A DNA stretch of 64,000 nt from CAWJMD01 sp963845675 (GTDB taxonomy: Bacteria > Actinomycetota > Actinomycetes > Actinomycetales > CAWJMD01), in contig CAWJSX010000002.1 of NCBI GenBank assembly GCA_963845675.1, forward strand, positions 186,001-250,000, read 5' to 3'. The stretch's first letter is position 1; each line of letters opens with the position of its first letter. Under the pieces are notes generated by a model, which was not told the DNA's origin, did no database searches, and saw only the letters and a list, made by a program, of their open reading frames with translations. The position numbers were made by a program, and so were the translations under genes. Shown piece after piece: positions 37,240 to 44,693 of the stretch.

Positions 37240-37836
37240 ATGACGTTCCCGGACGAGGCGGCACCAGGCCGCGGCACGAGGCGCCTGCCGGCCACGCTCC
37301 CCGAGCTGATGGACGACGAGCAGAGAGCGCTGTACGACGCCATCGTCGGGGGTCCTCGCGGCGCTGGCCCGCAGCACGTCGCGCTGACGGCTGACGACGG
37401 GTCGCTCACCGGCCCGTTCGAGGCGATGCTGCTCAACCCCGACCTCGGGCGAGCGCTCCAGCAGCTCGGCACCGCGGTCCGGTACGCCACGGGGCTCCCA
37501 GGGCGGTTGCGGGAGATGGCGATCCTGCTCGTGGCCGCCCACTGGGGCTCGGCGTTCGAGGAGGCAGCGCACGCCGCGATCGGACGGTCCGTCGGGCTCG
37601 ACGACGCGGACCTGCTGGCCCTGCGTGCAGGCGGGGCGCCCGCCTCGGCCGACGTCGACGAGCGGGCGGCGCTCAACGTCGTCCGGGCGCTCCTCGACCA
37701 GGGCGACCTGTCCGACGACGAGTACTCCGCCGCCCTCGACCAGCTCGGCGAGGCCGCCGTCTTCGAGCTGTCCACGCTCGTGGGCTACTACGCACTGCTC
37801 GCGCTGCAGCTGAGGATCTTCCGGGTGGACCCGTGA
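37240..37836 (+). CDS. Carboxymuconolactone decarboxylase / AhpD-like protein
   Basis: 198 residues. The helical CMD core shows GLPGRLREMAILLVAAHWGSAFEEAAHAAIGRSVGL, where the usual AhpD CxxC is replaced by HWGSAFE, so it is not a peroxidase-type AhpD; the EAAHAA region is typical of the CMD subgroup. Reaction unknown. Its stop overlaps the start of the rhodanese gene by four bases, so the two are co-translated. Confidence 0.8.
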   Translation: MTFPDEAAPGRGTRRLPATLPELMDDEQRALYDAIVGGPRGAGPQHVALTADDGSLTGPFEAMLLNPDLGRALQQLGTAVRYATGLPGRLREMAILLVAAHWGSAFEEAAHAAIGRSVGLDDADLLALRAGGAPASADVDERAALNVVRALLDQGDLSDDEYSAALDQLGEAAVFELSTLVGYYALLALQLRIFRVDP

Positions 37837-38709
37837 CGGCGTGGTCGACCGCGCTCGTGGGAGTCGACGACCTGGCGGCGGAGGCCGCGGACAGCGACGT
37901 GCTGCTGCTCGACGCGCGGTGGACGCTTGCCGGTCCTGACCGCGACGCGTACCGGGCCGGTCACCTGCCGGGGGCCGTCTTCGTCGACCTGGACGCCGAC
38001 CTGGCCTCTCCCCCCGGCGACGGTGGCCGCCACCCCCTCCCGTCGGCCGAGGACTTCACCGCGACCCTGCAGCGGTGGGGGGTCGGACCGGACCGGTCCG
38101 TCGTCGTGTACGACTCGGGGGACGGCCCGCCGGTCGCACCTGCCCGGGCGTGGTGGTGCCTGCGCTACTTCGGGCACGACCGCGTCCGGGTGCTCGACGG
38201 CGGCCTCGCGGCCTGGCGGGCGTCCGGTCGTGACGTCCGGGCCGGTGAGGTCGACCCCGTCCGCGACCGTCGTGCCGTCGCCCGTCCCGGCGGGCATGCC
38301 CGCGCTGACCGTGGAGGAGATCACGTCAGCCGGCACCGACGCTGCGCCCATCCAGCTGCTGGATGTCCGTGCACCGGAACGGTTCTCGGGCGACAAGGAA
38401 CCGATCGACCCGGTGGCCGGTCACATCCCGGGCGCGCTGAACCGGCCGTTCGCCGACGTGGTGGACGACAGCGGCCGACTGCTCGGCCCCGACGCCTTGA
38501 GGGCCGCCCTCGGCGACCTGGCCGCCCCGACGCCGCACCCGGGCGGTCCGGTGCGCGTCGCGGCCTACTGCGGCTCCGGCGTCACCGCGGCCCTGATGGT
38601 GCTGGCGCTGCACGAGGCCGGCACGCCCGCCGCGCTCTACCCCGGCTCGTGGTCCGAGTGGATCCGCGACCCGGCGCGACCGGTCGCCCGGTCGGCCTCC
38701 CCGGGTTGA
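37833..38709 (+). pseudogene. Thiosulfate/3-mercaptopyruvate sulfurtransferase (rhodanese), frame broken once
   Basis: About 291 residues after repair, two rhodanese domains. The first has LLLDARWTLAGPDRDAYRAGHLPGA; the second has LLDVRAPERF and the catalytic Cys in AAYCGSGVTAA. It moves sulfane sulfur to cyanide or thiols. Extra C in the CCCC at 38255-38258; removing it gives VDPSATVVPSPVP. Coupled to the AhpD-like gene by GTGA. Confidence 0.85.
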
Positions 38710-38747
38710 CGGAGGGAGTCCTCGCGTGGATAGTTGCGTCACCCATG

Positions 38748-38770
38748 TAGATGGGTGCTACACCTATCTA
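38748..38770 (+). promoter_or_regulatory. MarR-type operator
   Basis: TAGATGGGTG-CTA-CACCTATCTA is a near-perfect 10-3-10 inverted repeat ten bases before the marR ATG. It overlaps a second palindrome, CACCCAT-GTAG-ATGGGTG (38740-38757). Autorepression of the regulator-pump operon is the likely use. Confidence 0.65.
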
Positions 38771-38779
38771 GAGGTTCCG

Positions 38780-39368
38780 ATGGCATCCTCCACCAGCTCG
38801 GACGAGCGACGGCTCGACAGGGTCCACGACGACCCCGCGATGCAGAGGTCCGCCGCTCTCAACCGGCACATCCTCCAGCTCACGCGCACCCTGCAGACCA
38901 TGAAGTCCCACGTGGCCGGCAGCGGCACGGACGGCGTCTCGTGGGCCACCTACGTGCTGCTGCTTCCACCTCACGACCGGCGGCCCGCAGCGTGCCAAGA
39001 CCCTGGCCGAGACGGCCTGCGTCGACCCCTCCACCATCAGCAGGCAGGTCGACCAGCTGGTCCGGCTGGGTCTGGTCGAGCGCCAGGCCGACCCCGACGA
39101 CGGCCGGGCCACCGTGCTGGCGGCCACGGACGAGGGCTTCGCCGTCCACCGCCGGATGCACGAGCGGCGCGACGCCATGCTCACCCGCGTCATGCGTGAG
39201 TGGGAGACCGACGACGTCGAGCGCCTGACCGAGCTGCTGGGACGCCTTGCCGGCGACCTCACCGACGCACTGCCCCAGATCGTCGCGAGCCTCACCGCGC
39301 CGTCCGGACCACCGCGAGACGACTCCCCCCACGACTCGACCCCCTCATCCGCAGAGGACCACGCATGA
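38780..39368 (+). pseudogene. MarR-family transcriptional regulator, frame broken once
   Basis: About 195 residues after repair. The winged helix shows LAETACVDPSTISRQVDQLVRLGLVERQADPDDGRATVL, the recognition helix and wing pattern of MarR. The frame breaks at about 38963; removing one base restores VLLFHLTTGGPQRAKTLAE. It probably represses itself and the efflux pump, released by a small hydrophobic compound. The stop overlaps the pump start (ATGA), and a dyad operator lies just upstream. Confidence 0.88.
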
Positions 39369-41221
39369 GCGCCCCGTCGACCGCCGCTGGACCCGCGGCT
39401 CCGAAGCCCCTCAGCCACCGCCAGATCGTCACGATCCTGGTCGCCCTGATGATGGGCATGTTCCTGGCCGCGCTCGACCAGACGATCATCGCGTCGTCCA
39501 TCCGGACGATCGCCGACGACCTGCAGGGCCTGTCGATGCAGGCGTGGGCGACGACGGCGTACCTGATCACGTCCACGATCGCGACGCCGCTCTACGGGAA
39601 GCTCTCGGACATGTACGGCCGCAAGCCGTTCTTCCTGTTCGCGATCAGCATCTTCGTCGTGGGCTCGGTGCTCTCGGGGATGGCGACGTCGATGGCCCAG
39701 CTCGCAGGCTTCCGCGGCATCCAGGGCATCGGCGCCGGCGGCCTCTTCGCGCTCGCACTGGCCATCATCGGCGACATCGTGCCGCCGCGTGAGCGCGCCC
39801 GCTACCAGGGCTACTTCCTCGCCGTGTTCGGCACCTCCAGCGTCCTCGGGCCTGTCGTCGGCGGCTTCTTCGCCGGTGCCGACACGATCCTCGGCGTGGA
39901 CGGCTGGCGCTGGGTGTTCCTCGTCAACGTGCCGATCGGCCTGGCGGCGTTCGTCGTCGTGACGAAGGTGCTGAACATCGAGCACCACCGGCGCGACCAC
40001 CGGCTCGACTGGCCCGGTGCGGCCAGCCTGGTGCTGACGCTCGTCCCGCTCCTGCTGCTCGCCGAGCAGGGCCGCGAGTGGGGCTGGACGTCCCCAGGCT
40101 CGCTCCTGTGCATGGTGCTCGGCGTCGTCGGCCTGGTCGCGTTCGTGCTCTCCGAGAGGGCTGCCGGCGACGAGGCGCTGCTGCCGCTGCGCCTGTTCCG
40201 CAACCGGACGGTCGCCGTGGGCTCGATCCTCAACACGCTGATCGGCATGGGGATGTTCGGCATCCTCGCCGGGCTGCCCCTCTACCTGCAGCTGGTGAAG
40301 GGCGCCACACCGACGCAGGCCGGTCTCATGCTGCTCCCGTTGACCGCAGGCATCATGTCCGGGTCGATCATCTCGGGCCAGCTGATCTCTCGCACAGGGC
40401 GTTACAGGATCTTCCCCGTCATCGGGTCGGTGCTGCTGGTGCTCGGCGCCCTCGGGTTCACGCAGATCGGCGTCGACACCGAGATGCTCCGGGTCAGCCT
40501 CGTGATGGGGGTCTTCGGCCTCGGGCTCGGCGGGAACATGCAGCCCCTGATCCTGGCCGTGCAGAACGCCGTGTCGCCGCGCGAGATGGGTGTGGCGACG
40601 TCCTCGGCGACGTTCTTCCGCCAGGTCGGCGGCACGCTCGGAACCGCGGTCTTCCTGTCGATCCTGTTCTCGACCGCCGGTGACAACATCCAGAGGGCGT
40701 TCTCCCAGATCGCTCCGACTCCTGCCTTCCAGGCGGCCCTGAACGACCCCGCCGTGCAGGCCGACCCCGCCAACGCGACCGTCCTCGACCTCGTGCGGAG
40801 CGCCTCGCCTGGCGGCACCCCCTCGATCCCGTCCGGTGTCCTGGACGACTCGTCGTTCCTCACGTCGATGGACCCTCGGCTGGCGCGGCCCTTCCTCGTC
40901 GGGTTCGCGGACTCCATGGACCTGATGTTCATGGTGGCGACCGCGATCCTGGCCCTGACGCTCGTGGTCGTCCTGTTCCTCCCCGAGGTGCCGCTGCGCA
41001 CGACGTCGGGACTGGACGCGGCGCGCGACGAGCGCGAGGCCGAGCTGATCGGGCTGACCGGTGCGGCACCTCAGGACCAGACGGGCGAGCTGGGTGCACC
41101 GGGAGCGGTCTCGGACGCCAGCCCGGTCAAGGGGCCGGTCAGCGGCAGCAGCGGGGACGGCACCTCGGACGGGCCCGACACCCTCAGCAGCGCGAGCGCC
41201 ACACCGGGGAGGCCGGTGTAG
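39365..41221 (+). CDS. DHA2-family MFS drug efflux transporter (14-helix type)
   Basis: 618 residues. Motifs: MFLAALDQTIIASSIRTIADDL in helix 1 (motif D1), LYGKLSDMYGRKP (motif A), QGIGAGGLFALALAIIGDIVPPRERAR and FGTSSVLGPVVGGFF (motif C). This is the EmrB/QacA type, exporting hydrophobic drugs by proton antiport. The tail after about residue 540 is polar and Gly/Ser-rich. The last 151 bases overlap the end of the convergent LanC gene. Coupled to MarR (ATGA). Confidence 0.9.
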   Translation: MSAPSTAAGPAAPKPLSHRQIVTILVALMMGMFLAALDQTIIASSIRTIADDLQGLSMQAWATTAYLITSTIATPLYGKLSDMYGRKPFFLFAISIFVVGSVLSGMATSMAQLAGFRGIQGIGAGGLFALALAIIGDIVPPRERARYQGYFLAVFGTSSVLGPVVGGFFAGADTILGVDGWRWVFLVNVPIGLAAFVVVTKVLNIEHHRRDHRLDWPGAASLVLTLVPLLLLAEQGREWGWTSPGSLLCMVLGVVGLVAFVLSERAAGDEALLPLRLFRNRTVAVGSILNTLIGMGMFGILAGLPLYLQLVKGATPTQAGLMLLPLTAGIMSGSIISGQLISRTGRYRIFPVIGSVLLVLGALGFTQIGVDTEMLRVSLVMGVFGLGLGGNMQPLILAVQNAVSPREMGVATSSATFFRQVGGTLGTAVFLSILFSTAGDNIQRAFSQIAPTPAFQAALNDPAVQADPANATVLDLVRSASPGGTPSIPSGVLDDSSFLTSMDPRLARPFLVGFADSMDLMFMVATAILALTLVVVLFLPEVPLRTTSGLDAARDEREAELIGLTGAAPQDQTGELGAPGAVSDASPVKGPVSGSSGDGTSDGPDTLSSASATPGRPV

Positions 41222-42483
41222 AGACCGGCGTCAGCCGGCATCCCGGCGACCCCCGACGGCCACCCTCGGGGGTCGCCGGCCGCCTGAAGCAGGTCCTCGG
41301 CGTACCAGCGCGCCGTCTCGCGGTGCTCGGGCACGTCCAGCTCGTCGGCGGCCAGCGCCAGCAGGTCGAGGGCGCCGCTGACCCCGTGGCACAACGAGAC
41401 CGCGACACCGTCCGGCCCCTGTCGCGTCCACCCGGTGCGGTACCCCGCGTCCAGGTCGCGCACGGCGAGACGCAGGGACGCGTCGACGTCAGCCCGCAGG
41501 GACTCGAGCGGAGTCCGCAGCGTCAGGCGCCCGCTCCGGACCAGGGCCATCAGGCGGAGCCGGACGGCGCCGATCCCGGAGCCTCCGAGGCACCAGGACG
41601 ACGAACCGCCCCCGTTCTCGCCGCCCTCGCGAAGGTCCGGCCACCCTGCCGTCCGCGGGTCGAACCACGCGCTCTCCCAAGCCAGGGCGCCGTCCACCAG
41701 CTCCGCCGCCGTACGGGCCGCCTCTCCTGCTCCTTGCGCGGCCCACTCGGCCAGAGCGAGACCGATACCGGTTGTGCCATGGGCGATCCCGCACGACGCG
41801 CCCCCTGCGCGGGTCACCGGCGGAGTCGGGTCGCACCAGGTGACGGTGCCCGCGTGCCACTGCGCAGCCGCCACGAGCTCTGCCAGGTGACGACTCCGGC
41901 CCGCGGCCGATCGGCCGGGCAGCACGGCGTCGAGGACGGTGGCAGCCAGCAGGTCCCCCGCGGTCCCGGACATGAGGTCGGGCGAGGTCGTCGCACCGTC
42001 GGCCCGCGGCACGGGCACGGTCGACGCAGCGGCCCGCGCGGTCTCGTCGACCCGCTTCAGCAGGTGCCGGTCGCGAAGGACCTGGCCCACCTGCTCGGCG
42101 GCGACCACCACGCCGTCCGCTCCCGTGAGCAGCCCACCCGCGGGCGCCACGCGCGAGGCGCGGGCGCCCTGCACCACGTCGAGCGCCTGCAGCGTCGCCG
42201 CACGGGCCAGGTCGGCCAGGTCGTCACGTCCCAGCGCCCTCGCGAGGTGGGCGCACGCCCAGGCCGTGCCCGCATCGCCGTCGTAGACCATCGGGTCACC
42301 GGGACGGGCGGTCACCCGTCCGTCGTCACCGGGTCGCCACCGGGCCCAGGTCGCCCGGTCTCCCACGCGCAGCGCCGTCTCGGCCACGACGTCCGCGATG
42401 CCTCCCACCGTCTCGAGCAGGCGGTCGGCGACGGACCCCGTCCGCTGGGCGGGGACCGCCGTCAGGTCCACCACGTGTCCCAT
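41071..42483 (-). CDS. LanC-like lanthionine synthetase cyclase
   Basis: 470 residues. Repeated GxxG alpha-toroid motifs: DLMSGTAGDLLAA (169-181), CGIAHGTTGIGLALAEWA (231-248), SWCLGGSGIGAVR (296-308), LCHGVSGALDLL (364-375), LYTGLPGVALALL (421-433). C298, C365 and H366 match the three zinc ligands of LanC cyclases, and H235 matches the catalytic-side His. Family role: zinc-activated Cys adds to dehydrated Ser/Thr. Start ATG has GGAGGAGG before it; the gene overlaps the HopA1-family gene by 22 bases. No precursor peptide is seen nearby. The end overlaps the MFS gene. Confidence 0.88.
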   Translation of the reverse strand: MGHVVDLTAVPAQRTGSVADRLLETVGGIADVVAETALRVGDRATWARWRPGDDGRVTARPGDPMVYDGDAGTAWACAHLARALGRDDLADLARAATLQALDVVQGARASRVAPAGGLLTGADGVVVAAEQVGQVLRDRHLLKRVDETARAAASTVPVPRADGATTSPDLMSGTAGDLLAATVLDAVLPGRSAAGRSRHLAELVAAAQWHAGTVTWCDPTPPVTRAGGASCGIAHGTTGIGLALAEWAAQGAGEAARTAAELVDGALAWESAWFDPRTAGWPDLREGGENGGGSSSWCLGGSGIGAVRLRLMALVRSGRLTLRTPLESLRADVDASLRLAVRDLDAGYRTGWTRQGPDGVAVSLCHGVSGALDLLALAADELDVPEHRETARWYAEDLLQAAGDPRGWPSGVAGMPADAGLYTGLPGVALALLRVSGPSEVPSPLLPLTGPLTGLASETAPGAPSSPVWS

Positions 42484-43478
42484 GGGACCTCCTCCTCCGT
42501 GACCAGGCCAGGGCTGTCGAGAGCCGCACGGCCGCTCGTGCGCGTCCCCTCCGGCGCCGCGTGGGAGCGGTAGGGGGCCAACGGGTCGACCTCTGCCGCG
42601 AGCAGGTGCTCCGCCACCGTGGCGAGCGGGTTCTCCGGGTCGTCGAGTACGGCGGCCGCGATAGCCGCGCAACGGTGCTCGCCGAAGCTCTCCTCGCCGT
42701 CGGGGTCCTCGGCGACGGCCGCGCCTCGGGCGATCGAGAGGCTGAGCGGTGGCTGAGCAGGACGCAGGGATCCCGCGAGACCGGCTACGAGGGGACGCAT
42801 CTCGCTCGCGCACGGCCACGAGCACTCGCGTGGCAGGTACAGCACGACAGCGTCGGCGCGCTGGTAGGCCCTGGGATCCGTGGCCGCCTTGAGCATCCAC
42901 GGACGGTCCCAGGCGAGGGTCGCCGACGTCACGGCGGCGACCACGTCCGCGGCCGCGTCAACGTAGGGGGCGAGGTACAGCCGCAGTAGCGGGACCTGCG
43001 TCCCCGTGCCGGCCATCGACCCGTCACGCCGGGGCTGCATGACCCACCCGCCGCCCCAGGTGCACCACCACCCGTCGGCCAGCAGGTCCTGGCGGCTGCA
43101 GACCCGCAAGGCGTCGCCGGCGGAGGGCACGAGGCCCGCCGTCCGCGGGTCCTCGGCGACCCAGTCGCCACGTCCGACCACACGGCGGTCGCGCCTGGTG
43201 CGTCCGCGCTCGGCGACGACGACCGAACCGGCGACGGCACGATGTGTGCGCCAGTCACCGCGCCACTGCCGCGATCCCGCGTGCGCGGTGCGCAGCAGCC
43301 CGGGCAGCGGGGGACAGCTCGGCGAGAGGCGACCACAGTCGGGCCCGACGGGCGCCGCGTACCACACCCGGTAGAGGCGCTCAGCCAGAACGGTTCTCGC
43401 GTCCGGAGCACCCAGGTCGATGGACGCGGCCAGACGCACTGCGGCGTCCACCCCGGCGGCGAGCGATCCCGTGGTCAC
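42462..43478 (-). CDS. HopA1-family protein (phosphothreonine/phosphoserine lyase candidate)
   Basis: 338 residues. The C-terminal two-thirds match the HopA1 family as I know it: RLYLAPYVDAAADVVAAVT, PWMLKAATDPRAYQRADAVVLYLPRE and ESFGEHRCAAIAAAVLD, a known core of K, D, R residues and the FGxxR motif. In class V lanthipeptide and thioamitide clusters such proteins remove phosphate from phospho-Ser/Thr to form dehydro-residues. Start GTG overlaps the kinase stop (GTGA), stop overlaps the cyclase start: order kinase, lyase, cyclase. Family from memory; a profile search would settle it. Confidence 0.75.
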   Translation of the reverse strand: MTTGSLAAGVDAAVRLAASIDLGAPDARTVLAERLYRVWYAAPVGPDCGRLSPSCPPLPGLLRTAHAGSRQWRGDWRTHRAVAGSVVVAERGRTRRDRRVVGRGDWVAEDPRTAGLVPSAGDALRVCSRQDLLADGWWCTWGGGWVMQPRRDGSMAGTGTQVPLLRLYLAPYVDAAADVVAAVTSATLAWDRPWMLKAATDPRAYQRADAVVLYLPRECSWPCASEMRPLVAGLAGSLRPAQPPLSLSIARGAAVAEDPDGEESFGEHRCAAIAAAVLDDPENPLATVAEHLLAAEVDPLAPYRSHAAPEGTRTSGRAALDSPGLVTEEEVPWDTWWT

Positions 43479-44692
43479 GACGTCTCCCCAGCGTCGAGGA
43501 CGGGCCGGCCCACCGCCGGGATGGGGTCGAAGGGGGCCGCGACGAGGGCCTCGGACCGGTCGAGGGCCCTCAGCGCGCGCGGCCCGGCCGGGGTGTCCCA
43601 GCCCCGTTCGGAGTCGGTGCCGGCGTGGCGGACGGCCGACAGCAGGGCGCGCACCGCCAGGTAGCGGGAGTCCGGGCGTCCGGGACCGCCGGCCGCGCGG
43701 TAGGCCGCCAGCAGCTGCTCGCGGTGCGCGGCGGCCCGGTCCGGGTCAGGGGTCACCACGTCGATCCCGTCCAGGGCCGTGGCGAGGTCCCAGTCGGGGT
43801 CGCCCAGCCCCGCGTGCTCGAGGTCGATGAGCACGACCGTGCCGCCCCGGGACCGCAGATCGTCGCCTTTCTGCGGTCGGGAGGGCCCTTCCGACCGCAG
43901 AAAGCGGACGATCTGCGAGTTCGGGTGGGTCGGGGAGTTCGGCGAGGTCCGGCACGCGATCGCGTTCGCCGGCGACGCGTCCCCGTGCATCCAGCCGGTG
44001 CGACGCCACGAGCCCGCGAGCTCCGTCAGCGTGTCGGCGAGTGCGGGTCGTGCCAGCGCCTGCGCCAGCACCTCACGGACCGCCACCGGCGCCGACCTGC
44101 CACCGAGGTGCCCAGGTGCGACGCCGGGGTGCGCCAGCAGCCAGGGCAACGGCGCCACCGGCTCACCGCCCTGCACGGGGTGGGTGTGCAGGGCGGCGAG
44201 GGTGGCCCCCCACGCGGCGAACGGCTCCCCCGAGACGCCGGCGGCCCCCAGGCTCGCCAGCACCTCGCCGTCCACCGCCATGGTCCAGAGCTGGCGCGGC
44301 GACGTCTCCCCCTCGTCGTCGAGCAGCTCCGGGGTGAGGCCCGAGCCGGACAGGAGGCGCAACGCCTCCCGCTCGGCGCGGACCGGGTCGTCGCCGTCGA
44401 GCACCGAGACGGTGCCCGGCGTCTTGACGACGGCTGACGCCTCGCCCCCCGTCCCCACCACGTGGACGCGGTGGGAGCCCGAGGCGTCGCGCACCCACGC
44501 CCGCCCCGCCAGCACGTCGTCGGCCCGGAGCACACCGCGTGCCAGCGCCTGCGCCAGCGTGTCGGTCGCACTGAGCACGTCGGCCCCCGCCACCACGGTG
44601 GGACGGGTCAGCAGCGTGCTGCTGCCCGTGTCCCGATCGGGTGTGCTGGCCGCGACGACGTCGTCGGCGGGACGGACGAGGGTGCCGGGCAT
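43475..44692 (-). CDS. APH-type kinase (aminoglycoside-phosphotransferase fold) with an inserted palindrome
   Basis: 405 residues. The fold is shown by the lysine candidate in SAVVKTPG (K90), catalytic loop GWMHGDASPANAI (D238, N243) and metal Asp in VVLIDLEHAGLGDPDWDLA (D290). Between the last two lies a 37-residue stretch (247-283) with no counterpart in the family, encoded by palindrome B copy 3; the frame stays open. In class V-like systems this kinase phosphorylates Ser/Thr before the HopA1 lyase. Start ATG is one base after the protease stop. Activity with the insert is uncertain. Confidence 0.8.
   Translation of the reverse strand: MPGTLVRPADDVVAASTPDRDTGSSTLLTRPTVVAGADVLSATDTLAQALARGVLRADDVLAGRAWVRDASGSHRVHVVGTGGEASAVVKTPGTVSVLDGDDPVRAEREALRLLSGSGLTPELLDDEGETSPRQLWTMAVDGEVLASLGAAGVSGEPFAAWGATLAALHTHPVQGGEPVAPLPWLLAHPGVAPGHLGGRSAPVAVREVLAQALARPALADTLTELAGSWRRTGWMHGDASPANAIACRTSPNSPTHPNSQIVRFLRSEGPSRPQKGDDLRSRGGTVVLIDLEHAGLGDPDWDLATALDGIDVVTPDPDRAAAHREQLLAAYRAAGGPGRPDSRYLAVRALLSAVRHAGTDSERGWDTPAGPRALRALDRSEALVAAPFDPIPAVGRPVLDAGETS
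43854..43917. repeat. Palindrome family B copy 3, inside the kinase gene
   Basis: Arms 43854-43880 and 43892-43917 (CGCAGATCGTCGCCTTTCTG and CCGCAGAAAGCGGACGATCTG) are inverted with few mismatches, like the copies at 5886 and 33706. This one is within coding DNA, between the catalytic-loop Asn and the metal-binding Asp codons; with flanks it accounts for roughly 111 extra bases, a multiple of three. Confidence 0.7.
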
Positions 44693-44693
44693 C

